A stretch of DNA of 64,000 nucleotides. Origin: Papaver somniferum (taxonomy: Eukaryota > Streptophyta > Magnoliopsida > Ranunculales > Papaveraceae). The stretch lies in the NCBI RefSeq assembly GCF_003573695.1, contig NC_039362.1, positions 115,795,120 through 115,859,119 of the forward strand. The letters run 5' to 3'. Below are positions 1 through 11,927 of the stretch, one piece after another. How positions within the stretch are numbered: the stretch's first letter is position 1; each line of letters starts with the position of its first letter. Under the pieces are notes generated by a model. That model was not told the DNA's origin and searched no databases. It saw only the letters and a list, made by a program, of their open reading frames with translations. A program made the position numbers and the translations under genes.

Positions 1-597
1 CACCCAATATTAAGAGCAATGACTGCACTAAATTTGGGGGTCACATTTTTAAAAAAGATGAACTTCCTAGTATTTGGGCTTCGATGGCAGCATGCCGAAT
101 ACCTAAAGTCAGAATTCCATTATACTTGTTGAACCCATTATAGAGTGCCAAAATGAAATACTAAACTCTAGGTACTTGGGTAGTTCGTAACTTCTCAATC
201 ACTTCCTACCGGAGATAATTGGCAATTACCTTGTTGCATTCCTTACAAAAGAGATCCTAGATGTCACTACCGGAGATAAGAAACCCATTACTTGAAAACT
301 GAACGAAAAATAACTAAGCACATGAAAAGATCGAAAATACATCTTGTCATTGCCAGCAAGCAAGTGATGCCGAAGGCACTTGGGGTCTATAAAGACAAGT
401 TGAGATTTAAATGACAGTCCTACATTAAAAAACAAACACACTTAATACTTTACCAAGGCTGCCGTGCTGATAGCTTTTGGAATCCCCCTAGTGGTATCCC
501 AAACTCCTAATAATAACGTTACCACACAAGCTGGCCGCATTCCAACCCCCGGGGCCCCACCTTCTTCTTCTTTTTTCTTCTCCAATTCCTTGTTACA
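1..597. other. 3' flank of the NAC gene, no gene seen
   Basis: No coding signal was recognised. The right end lies directly downstream of the NAC stop codon on the minus strand, so its last one to two hundred bases probably include the NAC 3' UTR. Short open frames here have no recognisable domains. Confidence 0.5.
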
Positions 598-2069
598 TCA
601 AGTCCACATGCAATCAAGTTCTGTTCTACCTAGCGGCATTTGTACTCGTTCCACCTTGGGCTGCATTGTTTCATGAACCCAAGAATTGTTGATATTGTTC
701 TGATATTCAGGATGGTAACGGTGTTCCGACAGTGGAGCAGCAGTAGTGGCAACAGTACTCATTGGTGACGGTGAAAAGAAATTGGGGAAGTATAGGTTAT
801 CTTGCAATGATCTCAAACTCGGGAATAACCCTGTAGGATAATTGAGATGATAATGACCATTCCCACCTGATTGATCCATTGGATCAGTACATGCGACACC
901 TGCATTACTGATCATGCTGGACGTAGACGACGACGAACCAAACCTACTAGTACCGGTTCCATACAAAGGATTGAGATTATCTACGACCACAGCGTTCGGT
1001 ACAACGATGTTATTAGTGGAGAAACAGGGCACGTGCTTTCGAGTGTTGTTATCGCTCTCGTAATTAGAACAGCTTATTTCATGATCAGTTGCGGCGAAGC
1101 CGGCTGATGAATCAAGGAGCGGCGGAAGGGAATTCGAGGACGGAGAACCAACATCCGAGCTGTAGCATCCTACACCACCACCATAACTGACAACGCCAAG
1201 CCTCTTTCCTCCACCCCAACCGCCAGTTCCGCTGCTCTTCTTGAAAACCCTTGAAATTACGCGTTCATCCTGCAAGTACAAAGCCACATCAAAATGAAAT
1301 GTTAGATAGACCTCGATGTCTAATAACACTGTGGGACCTATTTAAGTCAACTGAAAATTACTAACAGCGATGAGAAATCATAAAAGATAAAAAAATAAAT
1401 CAGATTTTGAGATTGATCGAAGGATTAGAAGAACAAAAAAAAAAAAAATTGTACCAAAGAGATTGATGAATTGATCGAGGGGGGTCACATATACGTACCC
1501 TAGAGGTTTTAGAGAGATAACGATAAGAAAGTTTTCCTTCAAGACGATATTCATGCATTACCCAATTACTCTTTTCACCTTTAGGTGCTCTTCCTTTGTA
1601 AAATACTAATGTCTTCTTCATCCCTAGTAAAGAACTCGTTTTGGAACTATAAATTTCTCTATTTTTCCCAGTTGCTTTCCAATATCCAGCTTCAGTGGCT
1701 CTGTTTGTTCTCAGACCAGTTGGATATTTTCTATCCCTTAAACTGAAAAAGTACCATTCTTTCTCACCCATCTTTGCCTTTTCTGCATATTAGATTAAAT
1801 CACACAGTTCATCAGCAAAACTACACAATTCGGAAGTTTACATGGAGCAAATAAAATGGGTTGCAAAGAGAGTTTATAGTTTTACCTGGAAGCTCCCAAG
1901 GTTCACATTTGTTAAAGTCAACTTCAGTAATGGCTCTGCAAGTAAAATTACTGTCAAGAACTTTTTTGAGAAGGTAATAAGTTATGAGTTCTTCATCTGT
2001 TGGGTGGAAACGGAAACCAGGAGGGAGATAAGATTCATTGTTGCTGTCGATTTTTAGAAAGTTATCCAT
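598..2069 (-). CDS. NAC-domain transcription factor, miR164-target clade (NAC100/ORE1/CUC-like)
   Basis: Nuclear DNA-binding transcription factor of the plant NAC family. Exons on the minus strand are 2069-1886, 1782-1499 and 1269-598, all with GT-AG borders. They total 1140 nt, encoding 379 residues. The start is the ATG at 2069, which gives the short leader usual for the family ([11 protein letters not shown]); an in-frame ATG 24 bases upstream is less likely. All five NAC subdomains are visible: [15 protein letters not shown] (from residue 15), [33 protein letters not shown] and [29 protein letters not shown] and [23 protein letters not shown]. The usual GKDREI is GKNREI here. The C-terminal activation region is low in complexity and ends LDCMWT, like ORE1/NAC100 relatives. 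The family controls organ boundaries, lateral roots or senescence; which role applies cannot be told here. The third exon carries a miR164-complementary site (1017-1037). Confidence 0.93.
1017..1037 (-). promoter_or_regulatory. miR164 target site in the NAC mRNA
   Basis: Read on the plus strand this 21-mer matches plant miR164 (as I recall it) except at position 8, giving a G:U pair with the mRNA, and at the last base. In the mRNA the core reads CACGTGCCCTGTTTCTCC, the same core as in CUC1/2, NAC1 and ORE1 transcripts. It encodes the peptide HVPCFS in the third exon. miR164 is known to cut such NAC mRNAs, so post-transcriptional control is expected. Confidence 0.9.
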
Positions 2070-2117
2070 GATGGAAAGGTGAAGAAAGAACAAGTGTGTG
2101 CAGAAAGAGAGGACGGG

Positions 2118-2124
2118 TTTTATA
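2118..2124 (-). promoter_or_regulatory. Likely TATA box of the NAC gene
   Basis: The minus strand reads TATAAAA about 50 bases upstream of the chosen NAC start codon. The position suits a short leader transcript. It is a single motif match and no other element supports it. Confidence 0.45.
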
Positions 2125-2537
2125 CAAGTTATAAGGGTAACCCAGAAAAAAGAACGCCTTAGCTTTTTAATAAATTTACTCTCAGGGTAAATAGAGGAAT
2201 TTAAGAATTTATAACATTCATGAAAATACGAAATGAGCAGAATGCAACTGAACAGGAATAGAAGAGAAGTGAACCAAATAAATAGAGGGAAGGGTTACAG
2301 GGCTGAGGGGATGAGTAGCCGGTAGACTGCTAGCTAGCAGCAATGTGATCATACGGATTTGATAAATCGAGTAGTACTAGTACAGTAAGCGACCGACCAG
2401 AAGGAAGGAGAAATAATGGGGTATGATATCTGGGTGAAATCTGTTTCTCTGTTTTGTCCTTTCTCTGTTTTTAGCTCTGCAGTTACTTCTGCAACACTTA
2501 TCATGCAAGGCTCCTCTCTTCCTCTAGAGTAGACTCT
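2125..2537. other. NAC upstream region between TATA box and hAT element
   Basis: No coding signal. This is the remaining proximal promoter of the NAC gene before the hAT insertion. The original upstream sequence should resume after 6523. Confidence 0.4.
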
Positions 2538-2545
2538 CCATATAT

Positions 2546-5500
2546 CAAGGTTTGAAAAACGGCCGTTTTTTCCGAAAAAACGTCCGTTATAACGCTCACG
2601 CCCATATACCGTGCCCGTGAGGCTCACCAACACGCTTACCTAAATAACACCGATAAATAGGAAATAATGGCGTTATTTAGACCCGTTATAACCGTTTTCA
2701 CACCTGTGATTACCGTTTTTTTAAAATTAATATTTCAGTTTTTTTCTTCTAAATAACATTTTAACACACGTTTTTTACACCGTATTTTCCGTTTTCATAC
2801 CGGTTAAACCCGTTTTTAAGGAAAAAAAATTTGAGTTGGAGAAATTCTTATACAATTTTTAATTTCAAACTTACAACTAAAATTTCATAAATAATCATTA
2901 AACACTTCAAATTTTATAAACTTACAATAAGTAACCTAGTGACAGTAGTGCTTGAAATTTTAAACTTAGACAAACCAACTTGTACCGGCATTTTTTTCCG
3001 ACTTATTCAAGTATTTTCTGTTTTCTCGACGATTCTCAGTTGATTCCTCCTCCTCTTCCTCCGCCTCATATTGGTTCGCGTAATGCATTTGGCTGTCGTA
3101 GTTAACAATATCGTCATCTTCATAACCATAGTCTTCTTCCTCATTATCATTACGATTATCTACTTCATTATTGATATTAATATTGGAATTATACTCTTCA
3201 TTAATTCCTCGGGTATCTTCTTCTCGACGATCTTCAGTGTAATGAGAATTGTATATGGGATTTTCATTTTCATGACCTTGTGTATTGTCTCCAAATGTTA
3301 GGTTACCAAAGTCGTAAACAAAGTTACTCACTGGCAACCTTTGATATGAGATTTCAACTTCTGGATCATGCCATTCGTATGGTGGAGGGAGAGGCTCAGG
3401 ATTATTAGCTGCTTCCTCTTCCAATTCATTTAACCAATGTTCTTCCTGAGGTAAAACTGGTGTTTCATCATCCCCTGCTATCCAATCAAGCATATTTTCA
3501 TCTGTCAGCAGGATATGAACATCGTGGACATCGATGTTATGTCGCTTTGCTTTACCTTGAACTCTTTGCTGCTCCAATCTTAAATTGTACTGAACATATA
3601 CCAAATCGTTTATTCTTGACGAAACTAAACGGTTGCGTAGTTTGGTGTGAATTCTTTCAAACACACTCCAATTCCTCTCGGATCCAGACGATGTGTTTGT
3701 CTGGCTTAGTATCTTTACCGCGATCCTCTGGAGTGATGGAAACTGAGCACCGTATGACAACCACCAGCTTACAGGATCACCTTGCAGAGCAGCCAATCTT
3801 GCTGATGGTGATGCAAATTGGACTTGCATCATTTGCATTCTTCCCGCCTAAAAATATCAAAAATTGTGAATAGAAATTCATATAATTACGAAATTAATTG
3901 TTAATAAAAATTCACACCTCTAGCATGCATGTCGCTTGTTCTTGAGGGCTACTAATCATTTTTGATATAACTTCACTGAGACAAATTTGGGGCTGAGAAA
4001 TTTCATTGTTGATGAGATTGGCTGCTGGGTTGTAGATATAATATGGATTCAAAAATCACACCTTTAACAAAGGGGAACTTTTCAGTATCTTCCAACATTA
4101 AATCCAACACATGATCTGTACAAGGTACCCAAAAAAATGTACCATACTCTATGGCCAATCTCATACCTATTAAAACAAAATGAAAAATGAATTAATAATA
4201 TATGAAAATAAACAACTGTAATTAAATTAAGTTGTAATAGTTACCTGCGGATTTGAATTGGGATCCTTGATCAGTTACTATTTGAACAATATTTGTCGGA
4301 CCAATATCTTCTATAATCGGTCTGAACAAACTCATCAAATCCCTATTAGTATTATATTGTCCTCCCATATCTACAGACATCCTAGGTGCTTGGTGTGGTG
4401 TACGCATTGAAGAACTAGGTATGTCCATAGAGGCCTGTGGACGCTGTGATGTACCTTCTCCGGCATTAGTATTCTTACTTTTTCGTCCAAAAAGGTTCTT
4501 CAACTTCGATAACCCGCCCATTTTCTTTTGTGTTACTGGCGCTTGTTCTTCTTCATCTATATCATGCACAGGGTTCCACGGTTCATTTTCATACATATCT
4601 TGAATTTCTGTATCTTCATATTCAGTTTCTGGTACTCGTTGCCGTTTTGCTTTGTTTCTGTCTTGCACCCATACTTTTGCTAAATTTTTAATCTCAGGTG
4701 GCACATGCATGCAGGGAGTAATTGTACCTCTTTGTTGTGCCAAATGCATTTTGAAACGCGAAATTCCCGCATACACTTCTTTTTCACAAAAATTACACTT
4801 CAACTTTTTATCATCACTCATTACAGTACAATATGCATGAAAAACATCTCGTTTTGCAGATGTTGATCCTTCCATTATATTCTGTAAGTAGGAAATTTCA
4901 CATAGCAATAAGTGACATATATAAATACAAGTTAAGTGGACATATTCCATCAATACAAAAATGGTTAGAGTAGCATTATAATTAGAAATCACAAGTTGCA
5001 TTAGTCATTTACTCAACTTGAATATTAAAAGTTGAAATTAAGGATCGTGTAGCCTCTCATTTTTTCATGATTGAGAACAGGAATACAAACATACCATACA
5101 TCAATTCATCATGTCATTTTTTTTATAAAGAAACAATGATTTTTTACGTGCCAACTGATTCAAGTTGATGGACTATTTAATTATGAATATTAACATTTAT
5201 TAAAACATTTCTTAAATAAATGATAATAAAATGAACAAAAAATCTATATTTCTTAAAACATTTCTTAGATAAAAATGAAACATTTATTAAGTAAATATAC
5301 GTTAATAGAATGAAACATTTCTCACTTAACATTTCTTAAATATTTCTCAAACATCATGAAAGAAAAAAACATCGATATTTCTCAAACATCTATATTCACT
5401 ACTCTAACATCATGAAAGAAAAAAACGATAATAAATAAATTAATAACGTATTAATAAATTATATCTCTAATTGAATGAAAAATCTACAAAAAAATAATTA

Positions 5501-6515
5501 ATATTACCTCTTAAACTTGTATTTGAGAAATTCAAAATGTAAAGCATTCCTTTGAGCAAGAAGCAGAGAACCAGAGGTATTGATTTCATTTCAATTCTCT
5601 TCTTGTCCTTTTAAAGCATTCCTTTGGGAAAGAAGACATAATAGCTAGCAAATCGAAATATTCTTGAAACATTTGGAATCTCGTTGCATGCGTATATAAG
5701 CACAGGCTAGCTATGTCTTTGATCATGAAACCAACTACTCTTTTTACTTTTTTTTTTTGTTTTATTTCTTTAACTTTTGAGTCTGAACTCTAAAGTACAG
5801 ACCACATGTAGCATATACTGTACACACCTCCAAATGCAAAAGAAAAAGATAAATCGATTCACTGACTTCCCTCTCTCACTCTCTTTTTCTCTAGCTAGTC
5901 TCTGACTCCCTCCCTGTTGCATTCCTTGTTGGTTAGTCTTGTAGCAAGTAGCTAAGAGCCTAGGAGTATTATTTGACAACAAAGTTTTGACTGCTTTTGA
6001 ATCCGAATATGCATTATTGAAATATTGGGGAATGCATTGAACTATTCGAGTGACAACTTGAACATATCAAGTGGATAGTGATAGTATGCGTGTATAAATA
6101 TTGTCGGTAGACGATAACTACAATGCATTGTTATAAGTCATAGACTTAGGGTTGTGAATTTTACTAGATATCCATAAATTTGTATGTTAAACACCCATAA
6201 ACAAATAAATAAAAAATCAAATAAATAAATTAAACCAAAAAAAATGAAAAAACGTAGTAACAACGTTATTTAGACCCGTTGTAACCATTTTCACAGCTGT
6301 AATTACCGTTACATAGGAAATTCAGATCACAAATTATTTATTTTTCTTATTTAACCGTTATCACACCCGTTATTTAAAAAAAAACGTCAAAAAAACGCGT
6401 TTTATTCCTATATAACGTGTTTTTGACCCAAAACGTGCTCACACCCGTCAAAACACGTTATAACGGTCACGCCTAGTACCTGTGACCTGGACCGTGACCC
6501 GTTTTTCGAACCTTG
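2546..6515 (-). mobile_element. hAT-superfamily DNA transposon, internally deleted
   Basis: The ends are inverted repeats: left CAAGGTTTGAAAAACGG and right (reverse complement) CAAGGTTCGAAAAACGG. They are flanked by 8-bp target duplications CCATATAT (2538-2545) and CTATATAT (6516-6523), which differ by one base. Subterminal regions on both sides repeat short motifs such as GTTATTTAGACCCGTT and ACCCGTTATAAC, as is usual for hAT ends. The interior codes on the minus strand for a BED finger, part of the DUF659-like region and the C-terminal dimerisation domain, but most of the catalytic core is missing. The element is about 4 kb and lies some 480 bases upstream of the NAC start codon. Confidence 0.88.
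2966..4875 (-). pseudogene. hAT transposase remnant (BED finger, DUF659 start, dimerisation tail)
   Basis: The likely start is the ATG at 4875 (MEGSTSAKRDVFHAYC). Residues that follow form a BED-type zinc finger (CNFC, then FKMHLAQQ) and a basic linker. The first exon ends with IVQIVTDQGSQFKSAG at a CAG/GTAACT donor (4245). A second exon from about 4167 gives WVPCTDHVLDLMLEDTEKF, the DUF659-type segment. The frame then breaks and moves to a tail-proximal segment (about 3920-4060). The ORF at 3838-2966 carries the hAT dimerisation motif FPSLQRIAVKILSQTNTSSG, SERNWSVFERIHTKLRNRL and an acidic C terminus. The central acid catalytic region expected between is absent, so the protein should not transpose by itself. 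Confidence 0.82.
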
Positions 6516-6523
6516 CTATATAT

Positions 6524-7344
6524 ACATAGAGAGATGGGGTGTTCTGCTTTGAATATGCGTGCGTGCGTGAGGAAGTGTGCAGGTATTTCTCTGACAGGGA
6601 GAGGCCCGTAGTTTCTTCCTTTTGATCAGAGAGAGGTGTGTGTTACAGAATGAGGATTCGATTGAGGAGGTGGGGATCGATAAGGCTGCTCATTTCTGTC
6701 ATTATACAGTGGTTAGAAAAAATGAAACAAACAAAGCAATATGGTAGACAGCGGTAAGATTAAGTAAAATCTTTCTTTAGTCCATACTCCCTATAGTAGA
6801 GTACGTACAATCTCTTCTTTGTACTCACTTATCTTCGTAGCTTCCTTTCTTTCTTTTTTCCGATCCTCAGGGTCCTTTTTAATTTTGGAAAAATAAATCT
6901 CATTCTATTAAGGTTCCCTTCCCTGTATTATTTGGGTCGGGTATGATATGTCACCGGAGTTTCAATAAGAATCCGCCTGTTTTTATAAATTAAAAACGTA
7001 AAATCCATTACTTATTGTAGATCGAGCAGAAGAAATGACAATCCTCCTGCTGGAATAACTGCATTGGCACACATGGATGATGCCAAGGCTGATGATAATT
7101 TCACAGCTTACATCATTTTTGACATTTTCTTTAGATTAGTTAGAATATTAAGACCCTGGCATGCACTCGTTGATCATGAATTCAAAATGTTAAGTCCTGA
7201 TGGATAGTTAGGTTAATAGGTCAGCTTAATTAGCTGCAAAATTCTTAAACTAAACCTAAAACCTCCTATATGTCAGAGGGAAGAAACCTTTTTTTATTTT
7301 TTTTCATTTTATGGTTTTAGTAAATTGGACTATAAAAATAAGTT
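6524..7344. other. Intergenic, original NAC upstream sequence
   Basis: No ORF with a recognisable domain. Position suggests it was next to the NAC promoter before the hAT insertion. It contains a GTGCGTGCGTGA microsatellite-like stretch near 6558. Confidence 0.35.
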
Positions 7345-9325
7345 AAAAACAACTCTCTACTAGTAGGTGAAGTTTGGATAATACATATTCGTAATTACAA
7401 TTTGATCATCGGAGTGAAGTTGTTTTTTGTTTTTAACCAAATAAGCTGAAGTTGTTTTTTGTTTTTAACCAAATAAGCTGTGTTCATTTGAGATATGGTC
7501 CTACATTATGGCTGCATAGTCCTTTCGATAGTGGATATAATTTGTATGTTCAGGTCAGGTATGTATATCATGTATGTATGCAGTCGAGTAGCTCTAGCTA
7601 GCTAAGCTAGTTTGGGGGTACTGGCAGATTCTTTTAACCCTCTCCGTAGAAAGTAGCTTTTGGAGAAAACCCTCGGGTAGATGGCCAATCAATCTGAATA
7701 TCTTCCCAACTCCTGATTTTTTAATATCAACGGACAAAATAGAAATATGTCAACGTTTAAGCTTGGCTCCAGCTGCACAATGTCTTAAAGTTTGCACTCC
7801 ATGCATAGAGATATTTGGGTGTATTGGTACTATGGTCACGTATCTAAGGAATGTAAAGATACGTACACTGATACTTTTTTTAAATTTTCATTAGGAGTGT
7901 GAGTATCTTTGGATGCGAACCTGTCTCCTGCACCACCAAACACATGATACAATCAAGTAAAGATAATAATTTGCGGTTTCTTTAAACACCAAGATAAATA
8001 ATGTGCGAATAATGCGCTCCTTTGTTTAACATGATTGATCAGATGTCAAACGTAGCATGCAGGAAACTGGAGGGGAAAATGGGACAAAAAGCTAGCACAG
8101 GGCAACATTATTAAGACTGACGATCTCGTACTATCGTTCAATGAGATAACAGCAGTAGAGTGATGGTTTCATCCATTATTAAGTCAAAATCTTATTAACT
8201 GTTGATGGGAAAAAATAAACAAAACATGTCAAGGGAAGTTGTTGAGTTAATTTTGTATCATTAACACACACGATCTTACAGCTATGCATATTACCAAATC
8301 CAATTAAGAAGTAGGTTCTTCGACTAGGTATAGTAATAGTAGTAGCCATCTTAAACCATAATTAAATCACTAGTCCATGCATGCATCGATCGTGTCTATC
8401 AATCTATCCATCCCATCCCATCCCATCACTGTTGTATTTGAGTATATTAAAATGAAATGCTAGCTAGCTCTCTCTCAGATATAGACGCGTCAGTGTGCTC
8501 GGGCTTCAAGACATATCAATCACTTTCATCAGCTTTATATCAAATCATATCTATCATATTTACTATCAACTCTTTAGTGACAAAAACACAACAACTATAC
8601 CTTTTTTTTCCCCTCAAGTATTTGAAAAAAAAAAAGGTTAAGACAAAGAGTGTAAGACAAATGCCAAAAATTCCCTCCACGAAATGACTTCCTTGGCGTT
8701 TTACTGTTGTTTCATTTCGGTTTGTCTTCTTTCTGTAATTAGGTCTAATATGGTTTGATATCGGAACCTAAAAATAGTGTTACATTTACTTCTTTTTAAG
8801 AATATCTATCCATCGAGAAAATTTCATCCCCAATAGGCATGGTGTCCTAATTTTTTCTTTATGAGAAGCACCTTATTGCACATATGGCAGTACATCACTG
8901 GATTTAAAAAGGTTAATAGTGACTTGTCATCATCAGTAGCATTGAGTTTCTCATCTTGCGTATCGTGTGATAACAAATGAAAGTTGACTTACAATAACAT
9001 ATTTTCCTCTATGCATTTGTTCTCTTAAAAGTAGAAGTAAAATGACATTAGGGCACAGTAATCAAGAGAGATTTGTCCTGCGGATTGCCTGATGGATACC
9101 TTATGTAAGCCGCCGCGCGCATACATACTACTACACTATTACTGGTCTGTCTGTAGTTATGGCGTTACTCGTAGCACCATACAGTGATGCAGCCTCGCGC
9201 CTTCCTCGACTTTGTCGCCGCCAGTGCATCGAGATTGCGCTGGCGATGGTTGCGATCAAAAAATAATATAATGAGATACGAATATCTATTATCCAAACTT
9301 CACCTGCTAGTAGAGAGTTGTTTTT
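7345..9325. mobile_element. Candidate non-autonomous DNA transposon bounded by a long inverted repeat
   Basis: The 48 bases from 7345 recur inverted at about 9279-9325. Both arms contain AACAACTCTCTACTAG, then AGGTGAAGTTTGGATAATA, with one or two mismatches. The 1.9 kb between has no recognisable gene. A direct repeat of about 37 bases (GAAGTTGTTTTTTGTTTTTA and the bases after it) lies near 7426-7480. I could not find a clear target-site duplication, so the superfamily is undetermined. Confidence 0.5.
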
Positions 9326-9847
9326 ACTCGAAAGCTGTTTTGTTTTTGAGTCTCGCTTTCATGCGAGGGTAACAGCTAAAATGAATCCGCATTTTATTTT
9401 TTCGATATATTATTTAAAATTCGCAAAAATACAGGTTATAATTTTATTTTATTTATTTTTGTTATTTTTAATGTTTTATAAGCAGAGTGTACGTGCGATG
9501 CACGTTGTCGAGAAGCGAGAACTACACGACCGGATTCACAAGAACAAAAAAGATGATGAATAAATGGTGCAGTTTTTATGTAAGGTCTTTATACATGTTT
9601 ATTATTTCAAATAAACCCCCAAATAATCTGCACATCTAGGCGAAATTCTTTTCAACCTAACAGATGGGCCATAAATGCAAATCATATCTAATGGATATCG
9701 TGAATAGTTCACATGGAAATAATTTTGGGAATATCTTCAGATCCGACAGATGAATTTTAAATTCGGGAGATCGGACGACCAGGAAGAGTGGAGCTTTGAA
9801 ATTCTATTGTTTTCATTACCGGGGGTTGGGGGATCCTTTAAACCCCT
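9326..9847. other. Intergenic, nothing recognised
   Basis: AT-rich sequence with short open frames and no domain match. It ends where the tandem duplication begins. Confidence 0.35.
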
Positions 9848-10630
9848 CAAATTTATGGCTCATTTGGTTTAGGCTTTCAAATTATGTTGTCGTAAAATCT
9901 TGTTTCATGTAGTATGCCTAAAAGAATCATTCGATCCTCAAATCAATAGACAAAAATTACAGAAAATTTAAGGGATCAATATCAAACTCATCAACCTATA
10001 CTTTGTACTATCTCAACCTATGATTCATAATTATAAATGTATGGAATTGAGTTGCAATCCTAATGGCACACAATTTATACTAAAGACTAAACTATTATAT
10101 ATAATCATATTGAAGAAGAAGTTGAGAAAATACGAGAATCAACGTAACATATTGGTTCATTACATAAGGCCTCTTTTAAGAGGATGAAGTTTAACTTTGA
10201 TGCGTTCTTCGAGTTAGTGAAGGGAAAAAAAAAAGATGAAAAGAAAGTCTACAAATAAATTCTCGGAGTAAGAGTTATGGGATAGAGTATTTTAGCACTC
10301 TATCCTTGTTAAAATAAGTGAGAGTCTATGTGATAGAGCGTCTTTTAGCGCGGGATAGAAAACGCTAAACGTTGTACGGATAATTAAGTTTCGCCTAGGA
10401 AAAAAGTTTGGATTTTTAAAATATAAAAAATTAAAGTTTACATTGGGTGGGAATTTGTTTTGAAGTTTTAATGATATAACCTTTCTAACATAAAACCTTT
10501 CTAAACATAAATTTGTTTTGTTTTGTATGTGTTACTTTCTCTCAAACGTCAAACAAAGAGCCGTATAGGGAAGACTTTCGCTCACTCGTTCGAATGAAAA
10601 AGAAGGAGATCGAGTTTGGGTTGAGAAGGG

Positions 10631-11749
10631 TGTTTGTACCCCATTAAAATGGTGCATGTGCGTACCACACAAGCTATTGCATAACGATTGGAGAAACCAG
10701 TTTGTTTTATCATAGAAACTCGTCGGTTTATTAAAGAAACCCGTCGGTTTATTAAAAAACCCGTATGACTTATTATGGAAGCCCAGTCGGCTTATTGAGG
10801 AAGCCCAACCAGACTTATTAAGGAAGCCTGGTGGTTTATTAAGAAAACCAACTCTGACTTATTGAGGAAGCCCAACCGGACTTATTAAGGAAGCCCGGTG
10901 GTTTATTAAGGAAAACAATTCGGGCTTATTGAGGAAGCCCGACCGGACTTATTAAGGAAGCCCGGTGGTTTATTAAAGAAACCAACTCATGGCTTATTAT
11001 GGAATCCCAATTTGGTTTATTGTAGAAACTAGTGGGTTTATTGAGGAAACCCACATGGCTTATTATAGAAGCCCAGTTGGTTTATTATGGAAACTCGTGG
11101 GTTTATTGAGGAAACCCACATGGCTTTTTATAGAAGCCCAGTTCGGTTTATTGTAGAAACCAATGGCTTATTATGGAAGCCCAGTTTAGCTTATTATATA
11201 GAAGCCCAAAAGACTTATTTTGGAAGTCATTTTGGGATAAACACAAATCTTGGGAGATAGATAAGTTTCTTCCAAGATAGATACAAATCTTATGAAGATA
11301 AACAATGATCTTTCAAAATATACTCAAATCATGTGAAGATATACAAGAATCTTTCAAGACAGACATTGATCTTCAAAGATTTACACAAATATTAAAGGAT
11401 AAGTACAAATCCAGGTGGTTATTTTGGTTAACTGCAAATCTAGGGTTAACTACAACTAGATTTGATTATTGCCTATAAAAAGAGTCCAAAATCCAACTCA
11501 AAGGACATGGAATTCTAAGTTTGCTAACCATTCAAGAATTATTGTAATCATCATATCAATAAAATCTCTCTCTACGGAATTCCATTCGTGGATATAGGCA
11601 CAACTTGCCGAACCACGTTAAATTCTTTGTCTCTTTTATTTTTCTTCAATTTTTTTCATAACCCTAATTTCGCATCATCATCATCAGCATCATCATCATC
11701 ATCAAATCAATCGTGTTTTGTGCCTAAAAGTAATTTTTGGGTACAAACA
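10631..11749 (+). mobile_element. Solo LTR with inverted TGTTTGTACCC ends
   Basis: It begins TGTTTGTACCC and ends GGGTACAAACA, an 11-bp perfect inverted pair with TG..CA termini. The flanking 5 bases are AAGGG and AGGGG, a target duplication with one mismatch. The undisturbed site is seen in duplication copy 2 (GGTTGAGAGAGGATTTTCC). Inside are a tandem repeat (10700-11230), a TATAAAA at about 11474 and a polyadenylation-like AATAAAA near 11558, as in an LTR. No internal coding region remains. Confidence 0.85.
10700..11230 (+). repeat. Minisatellite inside the solo LTR
   Basis: Imperfect repeats alternate CTTATTAAGGAAGCCCGG with GGTTTATTAAGGAAACC-type units, roughly 30-36 bases per period, with a repeating TTATTNNGGAAGCCC core. 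A block of about 60 bases is repeated three times near 10805-10985. Confidence 0.8.
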
Positions 11750-11927
11750 AGGGGATTTTCCTCTATCCATAGTAGGACCTAATTTAGTCAACTCTTTTAT
11801 TGTGAAAGTGACTCTCAACCTCCCATAATCCTTGCTCTAATAGACGCAGGGTAATCCATGGACTGGCACATATATGAGGCTTTTATCTTTCATAGGGAAA
11901 CCAGTGTCCCAAGAATTGGCAGCTAAA

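Larger units (their letters stand above)
9848..11927. repeat. Tandem duplication, copy 1 (contains a solo LTR)
   Basis: This copy shares with copy 2 a block starting CAAATTTATGGCTCATTTGG, running through GAGATCGAGTTTGGGTTGAG, and a tail starting GGATTTTCCTCTATCC. The two parts of copy 1 are separated by the solo LTR at 10631-11749. Relative to copy 2 it lacks about 110 bases (copy 2, near 12025-12140). No gene recognised. Confidence 0.8.

Noticed and set aside
871..1107. Plus-strand ORF in the NAC region
   Set aside because: Antisense of the third NAC exon; no domain.
3460..3873. 137-residue plus-strand ORF
   Set aside because: Antisense shadow of the hAT dimerisation domain on the minus strand.
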